A stretch of 64,000 nucleotides of DNA, from the NCBI GenBank assembly GCA_029863605.1, contig JAOTVB010000011.1:1-64000 (forward strand), in the 5' to 3' direction. The translations under genes and the position numbers were made by a program. Positions 39,687-49,467 of the stretch are shown piece by piece. Under the pieces are notes generated by a model. The model saw only the letters and a program-made list of their open reading frames with translations, ran no database searches and was not told where the DNA came from. Position 1 is the first letter of the stretch. Each line of letters opens with the position of its first letter. The DNA is from Myxococcales bacterium. GTDB taxonomy: Bacteria; Myxococcota_A; Polyangia; Polyangiales; Houyiibacteriaceae.

Positions 39687-40271
39687 ATGCGGATAGTGGG
39701 TGGTCGACTCTCGGGCCGCCGATTCGGTGCCCCCAGCGGAAAAGGAACGCGACCGACTTCGGATCGTGTGCGCGAAGCCCTCGGGTCGGCCCTTCAATCG
39801 CGGAACGCATTCGCCGGGGCGCATGTCCTGGACCTATTCGCCGGCAGTGGTGCCCTGAGCTTCGAGGCTCTTTCTCGCGGCGCTGCCGAGGCTTTGTTGG
39901 TGGACCATGACGCGCAAGCGATTGAAGAAATAAAAAAGAGCGCACGAGAGCTCGGGCTCGAAGACCAGGCGCGGACGCTGCGGATCGGCCTTGGCGGCAA
40001 CCCGGTTGGCGTGGTTCGCAAGCTTCCGGCTCCTCCCGAGGGCTTTGATCTCGTCTTCGCCGATGCACCGTACGCTGCAATCGAGTCCGTCCCACCGCTG
40101 CTCGCAGCACTACTGGCCGCACGCAAGCTCGCTTCGGGCGCCCGGATAGTCGTCGAGCATCCAGTTTCTCACCGGTGGGTCTGGGCGAAGGGGCTCGCTT
40201 CGGACGCCGACTACCGCTATGGTCAGACTCAACTTAGTCTCGGCGTCTACGAGGCGAAAGGCACGCAGTGA
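39687..40271 (+). CDS. rsmD: 16S rRNA (guanine-966-N2) methyltransferase
   Basis: 194 residues. It has the RsmD opening MRIVGGRLSGRRF, then TRPTSDRVREALGSAL, the SAM-binding VLDLFAGSGALSFEALSRGA, and VFADAPYAA in the place of the family's catalytic DPPY. The change of the first proline to alanine is unusual but leaves aspartate and tyrosine. RsmD methylates G966 (E. coli numbering) of 16S rRNA near the P site. It begins 4 nt after the preceding gene and ends GTGA with coaD, its common neighbour in many bacteria. Confidence 0.9.
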   Translation: MRIVGGRLSGRRFGAPSGKGTRPTSDRVREALGSALQSRNAFAGAHVLDLFAGSGALSFEALSRGAAEALLVDHDAQAIEEIKKSARELGLEDQARTLRIGLGGNPVGVVRKLPAPPEGFDLVFADAPYAAIESVPPLLAALLAARKLASGARIVVEHPVSHRWVWAKGLASDADYRYGQTQLSLGVYEAKGTQ

Positions 40272-40762
40272 GAGGCATCGCCGTTTATCCCGGGTCGTTC
40301 GACCCAATCACAAAGGGCCACACCGCAATCCTGGCAAGCGGGCTGGTAGCATTCGAGAAGATCATCGTGGCGGTCTTGAGCAACGAGGCAAAGAAGCCGT
40401 TGTTCAGCGTAGCCGAGCGAATGGAGCTCATCCGCGAATCGGTCGTCGACATGGGCGCCAGCCCAGACCGCATCGAGGTCGACAACTTCGAGGGCTTGTT
40501 GGTCGAATACGCCAAAAAGCGAAACGCTCGGGTGATCCTCCGTGGTTTGCGCGCAGTGGCCGACTTCGAATACGAGCTTCAGATGGCCAATATGAACCGC
40601 CACCTCAACCCCGAGGTCGAGACCGTGTTCATCATGGCGAACGACGCCTATTTCTACGTCGCCTCCAACCTCGTCAAAGAGGTGGTTAGGCTCGGAGGCA
40701 ACGTGTCAGGTTTGGTGCCGGCGCCCGTCTTACCGAAGCTCCTCGCCAAGTTCGACAGGTAA
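40268..40762 (+). CDS. coaD: Phosphopantetheine adenylyltransferase
   Basis: Fourth enzyme of coenzyme A synthesis: joins ATP and 4'-phosphopantetheine to dephospho-CoA. The 164-residue product has YPGSFDPITKGHTAIL (nucleotidyl-transfer HxGH equivalent TKGH), SVAERMELI, and RGLRAVADFEYELQMANMNR. All expected active-site residues are there. Start is GTG, overlapping rsmD by 4 nt. The last 109 bp also lie under the convergent DUF1704 gene, yet the CoaD sequence remains typical to its end, so the overlap probably comes from the other gene extending into it. Confidence 0.95.
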   Translation: MRGIAVYPGSFDPITKGHTAILASGLVAFEKIIVAVLSNEAKKPLFSVAERMELIRESVVDMGASPDRIEVDNFEGLLVEYAKKRNARVILRGLRAVADFEYELQMANMNRHLNPEVETVFIMANDAYFYVASNLVKEVVRLGGNVSGLVPAPVLPKLLAKFDR

Positions 40763-41901
40763 GTTGGTTGGCTGACGAGCCCGACACCGAGGAGCCGACG
40801 CACCTCGGGCAAGGCGGAGAGCGAGATCTTGCCCAGCTGGAGCTCGCCTAGGCTGCTGTCCTGGCGCGCCACGGCGTTGCGAACCCGAAGCCAACTACCC
40901 AAGTATACCGCATCGCGTGCCACCCCCCCGCCGCGGAACGCGCGCTCGCAGAGGGTCACGGCCTCGTACGACGAGAAGCCGTGCTCGAGGACGAGGATCC
41001 TTGCCGCATCTCCGAACGACACACCCGCATGCATCGCGTGGGTGGCCAGCAAGCGCCCGGCCAATGTTCTTCGTCGCGAAGCATCGAGCAGCCCCGCAAG
41101 CTCTTCGAGACAAATCGATACGCCTTCCTGATCGCCGTAGGAGCCCGCTGTACCGATCGCGAGGAGCCCGAGCAACTGGGTGCGTCCGTTGAAGGCGGAT
41201 ACCAGGTGACCGAACACTTCGTGAACGGCAAGGCGCTGTGCCTCACGAACACCGAAGAGCCGATCCGCGATGAACACCGTCCGCTCTCCGACGGCTGCGT
41301 TCGCGATGAGGCTCGGATCGACGCGAACGGCGATATGAAGTCCTACCTGCCTGGAATGCGAAAGCATGAGGTCACGGAGGCTTTCACCGTCGGCGGAGTA
41401 AGCCGGAATCGTCTTGGGTTCTGGATCGGCCTCGGTGTGCGACAAGATGTGGTGTGCGGCATCGAGCACCGTCATTGGGTGGTCTTCGAATACCCGCTCG
41501 CCCCCCGTCCCGAAGAGCCGCGCCGCCATCGGTCGAACGCGTTTGCTCTGCCCGAGAGACTCTAAGAGCAACAGCTCTATCTCGAGCTCTTCGAGCCGAG
41601 CTAGATAAAGTGCGGACGCGGCCGAGCGCTCCGCCAAATGACGAACCTGATCGAGCGCGCGCCACAGCCTCTTTTCGATCGGCACCGGTTGCCACTCCCA
41701 ACGTGGCTTGGCGTGCTCACCGCGGGAGACCGCAGTCGCAAGTCGATCACGCTCCGCCGGATCGCTATGGGTGGTTGCGCCGATCAGCAGCCGGGCTTTC
41801 GCATGGAGGCGCTTCAGCGCGACATCGAGCTCGGCCTGCAACCGAAGCTCCGTCCGCTCATAGAAGTTGTGTCGCGCGCTCTGCCAGCTCACTCCGTTCA
41901 C
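40654..41901 (-). CDS. DUF1704 / QEGLA-motif zinc metallopeptidase family protein
   Basis: 415 residues. The family signature is present: VHEVFGHLVSAFNG (227-240, an HExxxH zinc motif) and DQEGVSICLEE (257-266, the QEG motif with a downstream acidic residue). The region before it is helical. DUF1704 includes bacterial proteins once named for modulating flavohaemoglobin expression and the animal MATCAP tyrosine carboxypeptidases. Here the substrate is unknown. Start is GTG at 41901, with a second GTG three codons later. Both ends overlap neighbours: 44 bp with the phoH gene upstream and 109 bp with convergent coaD. Confidence 0.82.
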   Translation of the reverse strand: MNGVSWQSARHNFYERTELRLQAELDVALKRLHAKARLLIGATTHSDPAERDRLATAVSRGEHAKPRWEWQPVPIEKRLWRALDQVRHLAERSAASALYLARLEELEIELLLLESLGQSKRVRPMAARLFGTGGERVFEDHPMTVLDAAHHILSHTEADPEPKTIPAYSADGESLRDLMLSHSRQVGLHIAVRVDPSLIANAAVGERTVFIADRLFGVREAQRLAVHEVFGHLVSAFNGRTQLLGLLAIGTAGSYGDQEGVSICLEELAGLLDASRRRTLAGRLLATHAMHAGVSFGDAARILVLEHGFSSYEAVTLCERAFRGGGVARDAVYLGSWLRVRNAVARQDSSLGELQLGKISLSALPEVRRLLGVGLVSQPTYLSNLARSFGKTGAGTKPDTLPPSLTTSLTRLEAT

Positions 41902-43183
41902 CCTTCACCAGTGTAACGTGCGCGCCGATATCTTCACCCTGAAAACGCTGCGCAACGACCGTAAGACCATTGCTGGCCGAGTCTACATAGGGATTGTCGA
42001 TCTGATAGGGATCGCCAGTGAGCACGATTTTCGTGTCCGCGCCGCAGCGGGTGATGACGGTCTTCACCTGATGCGGGGTGAGATTCTGAGCTTCATCGAC
42101 CACCAAGAATTGATTCGGCAGCGAACGACCGCGAATGTAGGTGAGCGGCTCGATTTGGATGACCCCAGACGCCACCAGCTCTTCGTAGTTGCGGTGGTCG
42201 GACATGCGCCCACGACCACTGCTGAAGATGTACTCGAGGTTGTCGAAAATCGGCTGCATCCAGGGGTTGAGCTTTTCTTCGACCGTGCCCGGTAAATACC
42301 CGACGTCGCGTCCCATCGGAAAGATCGGTCGGGACACCAACATGCGGCCGTACGTTCCGTCCTGCACGACCGACTGGAGACCCGCCGCGATCGCGAGCAA
42401 GGTCTTCCCGGTGCCCGCCTTGCCGACGAGAGTCAGAAGATGCACATCCGACGCTAGAAGCATGTCGAGAGCGAAGTATTGTTCCAAGTTGCGCGGCCGA
42501 ACCCGCCATACCCCCTCGCGACCGACCCGCAGGGGCACCACCATCCCGCTCTTGGGATCGTAGCGACCAAGCGCGGTGTGCCGTGGGCGCTCGTGCTCAC
42601 GCAGCACCACACCAGCGTTGGGATAGAGCGTTGCATCGAGCGTGCTTGCATCGACCAGCTCGCGCTTGGCCAAACGGTCGACGACATCGGCGTCGACATC
42701 GATCGCGCAGACGCCGGAGTAGAGCTCTTCGATCGAGACCCTGCCACCTTCGTAGGTCTCGGCCCGCAATCCGAGTGCGTCGGCGCGGATGCGAAGGTTG
42801 GTGTCCATCGTAACGAAGATCAGAGGCTTGTCTGGCTCGTCGTCGCGGAGCTTCAGGGCCATTTGCAGGATTGCGCGGTCCATTTCTCCTGGGCCATGGC
42901 CGCGTCGAGGCATCGATTCGGCTGGGACCGCCACCCGAAGGTTGCCGCCATTGCCTTCGAGCGGAACACCCTGGTCGAGCGTGCGGCCGTTTTGATTGCG
43001 AAGGTCGTCGAGTATACGTGCGACGTGCCTGGCATTCTGCCCGAGCTCGCTTAGTTCTTTCTTGAATTGATCGACCTCTTCGATGACGAAGATCGGCAGG
43101 ACGACCGTGTTGTCCTCGAATTTGTAGACAGCTAACGGGTCGTGAAGAACCACGTTGGTGTCCAAGACGTACGTCTTCTTCAC
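41858..43183 (-). CDS. PhoH family protein with N-terminal PIN domain
   Basis: 441 residues. The PIN-type nuclease domain (about 1-150) has KTYVLDTNVVLHDP and FVTMDTNLRIRADALG with conserved aspartates. It is joined to a PhoH ATPase domain (about 225-440): TLVGKAGTGKTLLAIA Walker A (253-261), GYLPGTVEEKLNPWMQPIFD, FLVVDEAQNLTPHQ Walker B and VLTGDPYQIDNPYVD. These PhoH2-like proteins are toxin-antitoxin-related RNA helicase/RNase candidates in some bacteria; the role here is not shown. The ATG start is clear. Divergent from the TauE/SafE gene, with a palindrome between them. Confidence 0.93.
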   Translation of the reverse strand: MKKTYVLDTNVVLHDPLAVYKFEDNTVVLPIFVIEEVDQFKKELSELGQNARHVARILDDLRNQNGRTLDQGVPLEGNGGNLRVAVPAESMPRRGHGPGEMDRAILQMALKLRDDEPDKPLIFVTMDTNLRIRADALGLRAETYEGGRVSIEELYSGVCAIDVDADVVDRLAKRELVDASTLDATLYPNAGVVLREHERPRHTALGRYDPKSGMVVPLRVGREGVWRVRPRNLEQYFALDMLLASDVHLLTLVGKAGTGKTLLAIAAGLQSVVQDGTYGRMLVSRPIFPMGRDVGYLPGTVEEKLNPWMQPIFDNLEYIFSSGRGRMSDHRNYEELVASGVIQIEPLTYIRGRSLPNQFLVVDEAQNLTPHQVKTVITRCGADTKIVLTGDPYQIDNPYVDSASNGLTVVAQRFQGEDIGAHVTLVKGERSELAERATQLL

Positions 43184-43207
43184 TGCGGGGCGACGTTAGC
43201 ATGCTTT

Positions 43208-43245
43208 GGTACGTCACGTACCGACAAACGAAAACCGGCTATAGT
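43208..43245 (+). promoter_or_regulatory. Palindrome overlapping a candidate promoter between phoH and tauE genes
   Basis: GGTACGT-C-ACGTACC (43208-43222) is a perfect 15-nt palindrome. Seventeen nt beyond it, TATAGT (43240-43245) is a good -10 for the TauE/SafE gene, with the palindrome overlapping the -35 position. This is the usual arrangement for an operator. Confidence 0.4.
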
Positions 43246-43259
43246 CCGCGCGACGATCG

Positions 43260-44018
43260 ATGGAGGAGCTGAGTTACCACGGTCTAGCGATCCTCGCGGC
43301 GGCTGGAATGCTCGCAACGGTGATCAACGTGGTCGCCGGAGGCGGTGGCATGATCGTCTTGCCCGCGCTGATTGCGCTCGGACTTCCAGCCGACGTTGCA
43401 AACGGCACGTACCGTTTGGGCGTCGTCACGCAAAGCGCCGCAGGATCAGCCGCGCTACACGGACATGGCAAGCTCGATAAGTCGCGACTGGTCCCAATCA
43501 TGATCCCTACCGTCCTCGGTGCGGTGTTTGGTGCGCTCGTGGCTACCCAGATCCCGCGCGAGCTTTTGAAGCCGATCATGCTTTTAACGATGGTCGCCAT
43601 GGCCGGCCTGATCGCGTTTCGAAAGCAAACCCTGATCGCTCCCGAGGGGCCGCCGCTCACACCACAGGAGGCACCCCGGGCCTATGCGGGTTTATTCTTC
43701 GCGGGGTTCTACGGCGGCTTCATCCAGGCAGGCGTCGGCTTCGTGCTGCTCGGCGTGCTGGCGGGAACCCTGCGGCACGATTTTGTGAGCGCCAACGCAA
43801 TCAAACTCGTCGTTACACTGGCATTTGGCACGGTCGCGCTCGGCATCTTCGTCTGGGCCGGACAGGTATCCTGGACCCCTGCCATCGTGTTGGCCGTCGC
43901 ATCGATCATAGGCGCGCGACTCGGCGTCAAGGTGATGCTGAAGGTGCCTGTAGTGGCGCTTCGCTGGGTTGTCTTCATGTGCGTGGTCGCCACCTGCATC
44001 GTGGCTTGGCTTCGCTGA
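43260..44018 (+). CDS. Sulfite exporter TauE/SafE family membrane protein
   Basis: 252 residues with about eight membrane helices. The family pattern is clear: an initial GGGGMIVLPALIALG loop, ANGTYRLGVVTQSAAGSAAL, a second copy beginning FFAGFYGGFIQAGVGFVLL and a final KVMLKVPVVALRWVVF stretch. Members move sulfite, sulfoacetate or other small organic anions across the inner membrane; substrate here unknown. The start ATG lies only about 8 nt after the likely transcription start, so a near-leaderless message is possible. Divergent from phoH. Confidence 0.88.
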   Translation: MEELSYHGLAILAAAGMLATVINVVAGGGGMIVLPALIALGLPADVANGTYRLGVVTQSAAGSAALHGHGKLDKSRLVPIMIPTVLGAVFGALVATQIPRELLKPIMLLTMVAMAGLIAFRKQTLIAPEGPPLTPQEAPRAYAGLFFAGFYGGFIQAGVGFVLLGVLAGTLRHDFVSANAIKLVVTLAFGTVALGIFVWAGQVSWTPAIVLAVASIIGARLGVKVMLKVPVVALRWVVFMCVVATCIVAWLR

Positions 44019-44076
44019 GAAGGGCTCTACACTTAAAGGGTTCGGGGTGTGAGTTTCACCACACTGAACAGAAAGC

Positions 44077-44104
44077 TTACAAGCATCGACGTTAGTGATA
44101 GTCT
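44077..44104 (+). promoter_or_regulatory. Weak candidate promoter of prkA
   Basis: TTACAA (44077-44082) and TAGTCT (44099-44104) are 16 nt apart, giving a leader of about 15 nt before the AAGGAGG ribosome site. Both hexamers are imperfect, and a stationary-phase or other sigma factor could be used instead. Confidence 0.25.
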
Positions 44105-44125
44105 TATAGAGAAGGAGGGTCGCTT

Positions 44126-46171
44126 ATGGGGGAAATGGTCAAGCAGATTGCTGCCCTGCAAGACTACGAACGATACCAAGATCTCCACTGGGAGGGCTCG
44201 TTCGAGGAATACCTTCAAATCGTAAGAGAGCGCCCGCAGGTTACGCGCAACGCGTTCCAACGGCTCTATGACATGGTCATCTCTTACGGCGAAGAAGAGT
44301 ACATCGACAACAAGAAGAAGCTCATTCGCTACCCGTTCTTCAAAGATCCCATCGAGAACGGCAAAGACGCGATCTACGGGCTCGACATTCCGCTCATGCG
44401 TTTGGTGCACGTGCTTCACGCCGCCGCTCAAGGCTACGGACCGGAAAAGCGAATCATACTTCTGCACGGCCCCGTCGGCTCTTCGAAGAGCACGATCGCG
44501 CGACTGTTGAAGAAGGGGCTGGAGCGCTACTCGAAAACTCAGGAAGGCGCGCTGTACACTTACGAATGGACCAATCTTCACGCAACGGGTCTCGCGGGCG
44601 GCGACGATACGTTCCCATGTCCGATGCACGACGAGCCGCTGCGTTTGATTCCTCCGGAGTGGCGGGACCACGCCATTCAAGAGCTTCGTCTGGGCGATGA
44701 TCGCCGGCGCGTGAACGTGCCAGGCGAGCTCAACCCCGCATGTCGCTTCATCTTCCGCAACTTGCTCGAGCGCTACGACGGCGACTGGTCGAAGGTGATG
44801 AGCAACCACATCAATGTGAAGCGTCTCATCTTGAGCGAGCAAGACCGTATAGGCATCGGCACCTTTCAGCCCAAAGACGAAAAAAACCAAGATTCCACCG
44901 AGCTCACCGGCGACATCAACTACCGGAAGATCGCCGAGTACGGCTCGGACTCCGACCCGCGAGCGTTCAACTTCGATGGAGAGTTCAACATCGCAAACCG
45001 GGGGATCGTGGAGTTCGTCGAGGTGTTGAAGCTGGACGTGGCGTTCCTGTACGACCTTCTCGGGGCCACCCAAGAGCACAAGATCAAGCCGAAAAAGTTT
45101 GCTCAGACCGACGTCGACGAGGTGATCATCGGTCACACGAACGAGGCGGAGTATCGGAAGCTGATCAACAACGAGTTCATGGAGGCACTCCGCGACCGCA
45201 CCATCAAGATCGACATCCCGTACATCACCAAACTGAACGAAGAGATCAAGATCTATCAAAAGGATTTCAGTGCGGAGCGGCTGCGCGGGAAACACGTCGC
45301 ACCACACACCCTCGAGGTCGCTGCGATGTGGGCCGTGTTGACACGTCTCGAAGAGCCGAAGAAGCATCAGCTCGCGCTGCTGCAAAAAATGAAGCTCTAC
45401 GACGGCAAGATCCTTCCTGGATATACACAGGATAACGTGAAGGAGCTCCGCAAGGAGGCGAACCGAGAGGGCCTCGATGGGATGTCACCCCGATACGTGC
45501 AGGACAAGATCAGCAACTCGCTCGTGCGCGAGGGCAACGAAGGCTACATCAACCCATTCATGGTCCTAAACGAGCTGGAAAAGGGTTTGAGCGCATCGCT
45601 CACGGTCGGTGAAGATCAGCGCAAGCGGTACGGCGAGCTGATCAGTGTCGTGAAGTCCGAATACGACGAGATGGTCAAGAACGAGGTGCAACGGGCGATC
45701 AGCGCTGACGAAGACGCGATCGGGCGGCTCTGCGGGAATTACATCGACAACATCCGCGCCTACCTGATGAAACAAAAGGTGAAGAACAAGTACACTGGTA
45801 AGGACGAGGAGCCGGATGAGCGCCTGATGCGGTCGATCGAGGAGAAGATCGACATAACCGACGCACGCAAGGACGACTTCCGCCGTGAGATCATGAACTT
45901 CATTGGCCACTTGGCGCTCGAAGGCAAGAAGTTCACCTACGAGACCAACGACCGATTGCGTCGTGCGCTCGAAATGAAGCTCTTCGAGGACCAAAAAGAC
46001 TCGATCAAGCTCTCGAGCTTCGTGTCCAACGTCATCGACAAAGAGACGCAGGACAAGATCGACATCATCAAGAACCGGCTGATCAAGTACTACGGTTACA
46101 ACGAAGCGTCGGCCACCGACGTGCTAGCCTACGTGGCCAGCATCTTCGCGAGGGGCGACGTAAGGGAGTAA
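44126..46171 (+). CDS. prkA: PrkA-type serine protein kinase (YeaG)
   Basis: 681 residues, the normal size. It has an AAA+-type P-loop [17 protein letters not shown] (115-127). The conserved blocks [34 protein letters not shown] and [23 protein letters not shown] fit the PrkA family. The carboxyl part contains the kinase-like and zinc-ribbon regions. Serine kinase activity is described for Bacillus PrkA, and Escherichia coli YeaG is linked to stress and stationary-phase adaptation. AAGGAGG lies 7 nt before the ATG. First gene of the prkA-yeaH-spoVR operon. Confidence 0.94.
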   Translation: MGEMVKQIAALQDYERYQDLHWEGSFEEYLQIVRERPQVTRNAFQRLYDMVISYGEEEYIDNKKKLIRYPFFKDPIENGKDAIYGLDIPLMRLVHVLHAAAQGYGPEKRIILLHGPVGSSKSTIARLLKKGLERYSKTQEGALYTYEWTNLHATGLAGGDDTFPCPMHDEPLRLIPPEWRDHAIQELRLGDDRRRVNVPGELNPACRFIFRNLLERYDGDWSKVMSNHINVKRLILSEQDRIGIGTFQPKDEKNQDSTELTGDINYRKIAEYGSDSDPRAFNFDGEFNIANRGIVEFVEVLKLDVAFLYDLLGATQEHKIKPKKFAQTDVDEVIIGHTNEAEYRKLINNEFMEALRDRTIKIDIPYITKLNEEIKIYQKDFSAERLRGKHVAPHTLEVAAMWAVLTRLEEPKKHQLALLQKMKLYDGKILPGYTQDNVKELRKEANREGLDGMSPRYVQDKISNSLVREGNEGYINPFMVLNELEKGLSASLTVGEDQRKRYGELISVVKSEYDEMVKNEVQRAISADEDAIGRLCGNYIDNIRAYLMKQKVKNKYTGKDEEPDERLMRSIEEKIDITDARKDDFRREIMNFIGHLALEGKKFTYETNDRLRRALEMKLFEDQKDSIKLSSFVSNVIDKETQDKIDIIKNRLIKYYGYNEASATDVLAYVASIFARGDVRE

Positions 46172-46174
46172 CGA

Positions 46175-47284
46175 TTGTCTCTGCGAATTGACCAGGATCA
46201 TTCCCGGTTCCGCAACATCGTTCGCGGGAGGATTCGGCAGAACCTTCGCAAGTACATTTCGAACGGTGAGCTACTCGGGCGACAGGGTAAAGACTTGGTG
46301 TCGATCCCGATCCCGCACATCGACATCCCAAAGCTTCGCTTCGGCGACAAGCAACAAGGAGGGGTCGCCCAAGGCGACGGCGAGCCTGGCGATCCGCTCT
46401 CGGCCAGCCCGCAGGACGGCGACGGCCAGGGCAAAGCGGGCGACCAAGCGGGCGACCACGCGCTCGAAGTCGAGCTCACCCTCGACGAGCTTGCGGACAT
46501 TCTTGGCGAAGAGCTCGAGCTTCCAAACATCGAGAACAAAGGCAAGAGCGCGATCGTCGACAAGAAGGACCGTTACGTGGGTGTTCGCAACGTGGGGCCA
46601 AACTCGCTTCGACACTTTAAGCGCACGTTCCGAAGCGCGCTTCGACGACAGATCGCGCTCGGGACGTACGACCCGAAGCGGCCAGTGATCATCCCGACCC
46701 GGGACGACATGCGATACAAGTCCTGGAAGACCGAAGAAGAGCCGGTCGCCAACGCCGTGATTCTCTACATGATGGACGTTTCGGGTTCGATGGGCGACGA
46801 GCAAAAAGAAATCGTGCGCATCGAATCGTTTTGGATCGACACGTGGCTCCGTCGCCAATACAAAGGAATCGAGACGCGGTTCATCATCCACGACGCTGCA
46901 GCACGTGAGGTCGACCGCGATACATTCTTCCGAACGCGCGAGTCGGGAGGTACGATGATCTCGTCTGCCTATCGCCTTGCAGCGGATATCATCGAGCGAG
47001 ACTACCCGGCGTCGCAGTGGAACATCTATCCATTCCACTTCTCGGACGGAGACAACTGGAGTGTCGACGACACCCTCCTGTGTGTTGACATCTTGAAGAA
47101 GCTTCTGCTGCCCTCGGCGAACGTGTTTTGCTACGGCCAGGTCGACAGCCCTTACGGGTCAGGCCAATTCATCAAAGACCTGAAAGAGCACTTCTCAGAC
47201 GAGGATCAGCTGATCACGAGCGAGATTAACGACCGCGATGCGATCGTCGAGTCGATCCGCGAGTTCTTGGGGAAAGGCAAATAG
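46175..47284 (+). CDS. YeaH/YhbH family protein (DUF444) with VWA-like domain
   Basis: 369 residues. A basic amino end ([20 protein letters not shown]) and a Gly/Asp/Gln-rich linker (about 60-95) are followed by a conserved region and a von Willebrand A-like fold with the MIDAS motif [13 protein letters not shown], plus [18 protein letters not shown]444 proteins nearly always neighbour PrkA and SpoVR. Start is TTG at 46175, with AGGGAG at a good distance. Four nt from prkA and three from spoVR, so clearly one operon. The protein's biochemical role is unknown; it may scaffold a metal-dependent complex. Confidence 0.92.
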   Translation: MSLRIDQDHSRFRNIVRGRIRQNLRKYISNGELLGRQGKDLVSIPIPHIDIPKLRFGDKQQGGVAQGDGEPGDPLSASPQDGDGQGKAGDQAGDHALEVELTLDELADILGEELELPNIENKGKSAIVDKKDRYVGVRNVGPNSLRHFKRTFRSALRRQIALGTYDPKRPVIIPTRDDMRYKSWKTEEEPVANAVILYMMDVSGSMGDEQKEIVRIESFWIDTWLRRQYKGIETRFIIHDAAAREVDRDTFFRTRESGGTMISSAYRLAADIIERDYPASQWNIYPFHFSDGDNWSVDDTLLCVDILKKLLLPSANVFCYGQVDSPYGSGQFIKDLKEHFSDEDQLITSEINDRDAIVESIREFLGKGK

Positions 47285-47287
47285 CGA

Positions 47288-48826
47288 GTGGCCCAGTTCG
47301 CTCTGAAAACCGCGCTTCCCAACTACCTTCGCGACGAGCAAATGCGGATCGAGGAGTTTGCGCGGAATGTCGGCTTGGACTTCTTCCCGACGATCTTCGA
47401 GATGCTGAGCTACGACCAGATGAACGAGGTGGCTGCGTACGGCGGCTTCCCCACCCGCTATCCACATTGGCGCTGGGGTATGGAGTACGAAAAGCTCAGC
47501 AAGAGCCATGAGTATGGCCTTTCGAAGATCTACGAGCTGGTGATCAACAACAACCCAGCGATCGCCTACTTGCTTGAGGGCAATAGTCTGGTCGACCAAA
47601 AGCTCGTGATGGCGCACGTCTACGCACACGTCGATTTTTTCAAGAACAATTTTTGCTTCCGCATGACGAGTCAGGGGCGCAACCCGAAGGACAGGTCGGA
47701 CGTGCGAAAGTGGATCGACGCTCTGGCGAACCATGGGGCAATTGTCCGGAAATGGGCGAACCGCGTCGGTCTCGAAACCGTCGAACAGTTCATCGATGCG
47801 TGCCTGAGCCTCGAAAACCTCATCGACCCTCAAAAGCCGTTCATCCCGAAGCTGAGCGCACCGAGCACGTCCGAGGAAGCGGAGCCCGAGGAGACACCCG
47901 AGGTACCACTCCTTCGCGTGGATCGGGAGTACATGGAGTCGTTCATCAACCCCGAAGAGTTCGTCGAGTCGCAAAAGAAGAAGCTCGCGGAAGAGCAAGA
48001 ACAGTCACAGCGGTTTCCGAGCGCGCCGGACCGCGATGTCTTGGGGTTCCTTCTCGAGCAGGCACCACTACAACGCTGGGAGCGCGAGTGCCTCGCCGTG
48101 GTTCGTGCCGAGGCCTACTACTTCTTGCCGCAGATGCAGACGAAGATCATGAATGAAGGCTGGGCGAGCTACTGGCACTCCCGCCTGATGACCGAGAGTA
48201 TCTGCGATGCGAGCGAGATCGTCGATTACGCGGATCGCTGCGCAAGTGTCCTTGCCACTGCACCAGGACAGTTGAACCCATACAAGCTCGGGATCGAGCT
48301 CTTCCGTCACATCGAAGACCGATGGAACAAGGGGCAGTTCGGAAAAGAGTGGGACGAGTGCAGTGACTTCGAGCTCCGGCGCCATTGGGACCGGCGCACG
48401 GGGCTCGGGCGCGAGAAGATCTTCGAAGTACGCGCGCTTTACAATGACGTGACATTCATCGACGAGTACCTGACCGAGGATTTCGTGTTCGACCAAAAGC
48501 TCTATTCGTTTGGCTACAACCAGAGGAACGATCGCTGGGAGATCGAGAGCCGACAGTTCCAAGAGGTCAAGGGACAGTTGCTGACCACGCTCACCAACGC
48601 GGGCAACCCGATCATTTCCGTGGTCGATGCCAACCACGGAAACCGGTCGGAGCTGTTACTGGAGCACACGCACCAAGGCGCGGATCTACGCCTCGACTGG
48701 GCCAATGAAGTCTGCAAGGCGCTATGTCGTGTTTGGACGCGACCCGTCGAGATTCACACCGTCGTGGATGCGAAACCGACGGCACTTCGGTTCGACGGCA
48801 ACGACTACTCGCAGAAGTCGCTCTAG
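47288..48826 (+). CDS. spoVR: SpoVR family protein
   Basis: 512 residues. Conserved segments include [77 protein letters not shown] and [13 protein letters not shown]. Bacillus SpoVR takes part in spore cortex formation; E. coli YcgB is a relative outside sporulation. The HxH and E residues at AHVYAHVDF and NEGWASYWH suggest a metal site (inference). GTG start at 47288. Last gene of its operon; the stop shares CTAG with the convergent lipoprotein gene. Confidence 0.94.
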   Translation: MAQFALKTALPNYLRDEQMRIEEFARNVGLDFFPTIFEMLSYDQMNEVAAYGGFPTRYPHWRWGMEYEKLSKSHEYGLSKIYELVINNNPAIAYLLEGNSLVDQKLVMAHVYAHVDFFKNNFCFRMTSQGRNPKDRSDVRKWIDALANHGAIVRKWANRVGLETVEQFIDACLSLENLIDPQKPFIPKLSAPSTSEEAEPEETPEVPLLRVDREYMESFINPEEFVESQKKKLAEEQEQSQRFPSAPDRDVLGFLLEQAPLQRWERECLAVVRAEAYYFLPQMQTKIMNEGWASYWHSRLMTESICDASEIVDYADRCASVLATAPGQLNPYKLGIELFRHIEDRWNKGQFGKEWDECSDFELRRHWDRRTGLGREKIFEVRALYNDVTFIDEYLTEDFVFDQKLYSFGYNQRNDRWEIESRQFQEVKGQLLTTLTNAGNPIISVVDANHGNRSELLLEHTHQGADLRLDWANEVCKALCRVWTRPVEIHTVVDAKPTALRFDGNDYSQKSL

Positions 48827-49431
48827 AAACCGGTGCAGCGGGCGAAGCGGATCGTGGCTGGTTCCCCGTTTGGGCCGCCAACGTCGAACGCCTTCTCCGT
48901 CACGTTGCTCAAGAGTGCTTCGCATTCGACATCGAAGCTGATGTCGGCGCCGCCCAAGACGACGTTGGAGATCTGGCAGGGCTGGTCCATCGAGGGTGGC
49001 TCGGCGCCGCAAGCACCGACGTTACCACCATAGGAGAGCTGGTCTTCGATGATCGTGAGCTCGCAAGCGCCAGACACCATGGAACCGTCCGAATCGACGG
49101 TGGCTCCTCGAAGCTCGAAGGCAAATCGATCACCGACGGAGGCAACCAAAGTGAGGAGCAACCCGCCGTCTGACCTCCGCGTCCCCTCGCAAATGGCGAT
49201 CACAGGCGTCTCCCCGTCGCACGAAACCTCACCGTTGATGGCGAGGATCTCGCGCAATCCGCCGGTGCCGAGGCATGTGCCCGCCGCAAGCGAGCCGCAG
49301 CCGGCCGGTGGAGCCGGACAGGTGAGGTTGTACAAAACGCCGGTGGCAACCGGCCCGGCATCTGCACAGCCAACGCCGAGAAGCGGTAACAGCACCGCGA
49401 GCAGATTGCCTAACCCTCTTCGAAACCCCAC
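48823..49431 (-). CDS. Hypothetical cysteine-rich lipoprotein
   Basis: 202 residues. A signal peptide ends in lipobox GVGC. The rest is beta-rich with eleven further cysteines (for example [47 protein letters not shown]), enough for several disulfides in the periplasm or on the surface. I recognise no family. Start is GTG at 49429-49431, with a weak ribosome site; a later start within the hydrophobic stretch would shorten the signal. Ends in the CTAG shared with spoVR. Function unknown. Confidence 0.7.
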   Translation of the reverse strand: MGFRRGLGNLLAVLLPLLGVGCADAGPVATGVLYNLTCPAPPAGCGSLAAGTCLGTGGLREILAINGEVSCDGETPVIAICEGTRRSDGGLLLTLVASVGDRFAFELRGATVDSDGSMVSGACELTIIEDQLSYGGNVGACGAEPPSMDQPCQISNVVLGGADISFDVECEALLSNVTEKAFDVGGPNGEPATIRFARCTGF

Positions 49432-49467
49432 CCGATCAGCGTAGCGAAGCCTCGAAACCGCGGCAAC

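Noticed and set aside
44033-45385. 450-residue open frame antisense to prkA
   Set aside because: Shadow of the well-conserved PrkA coding sequence; no start signal and no recognisable domain.
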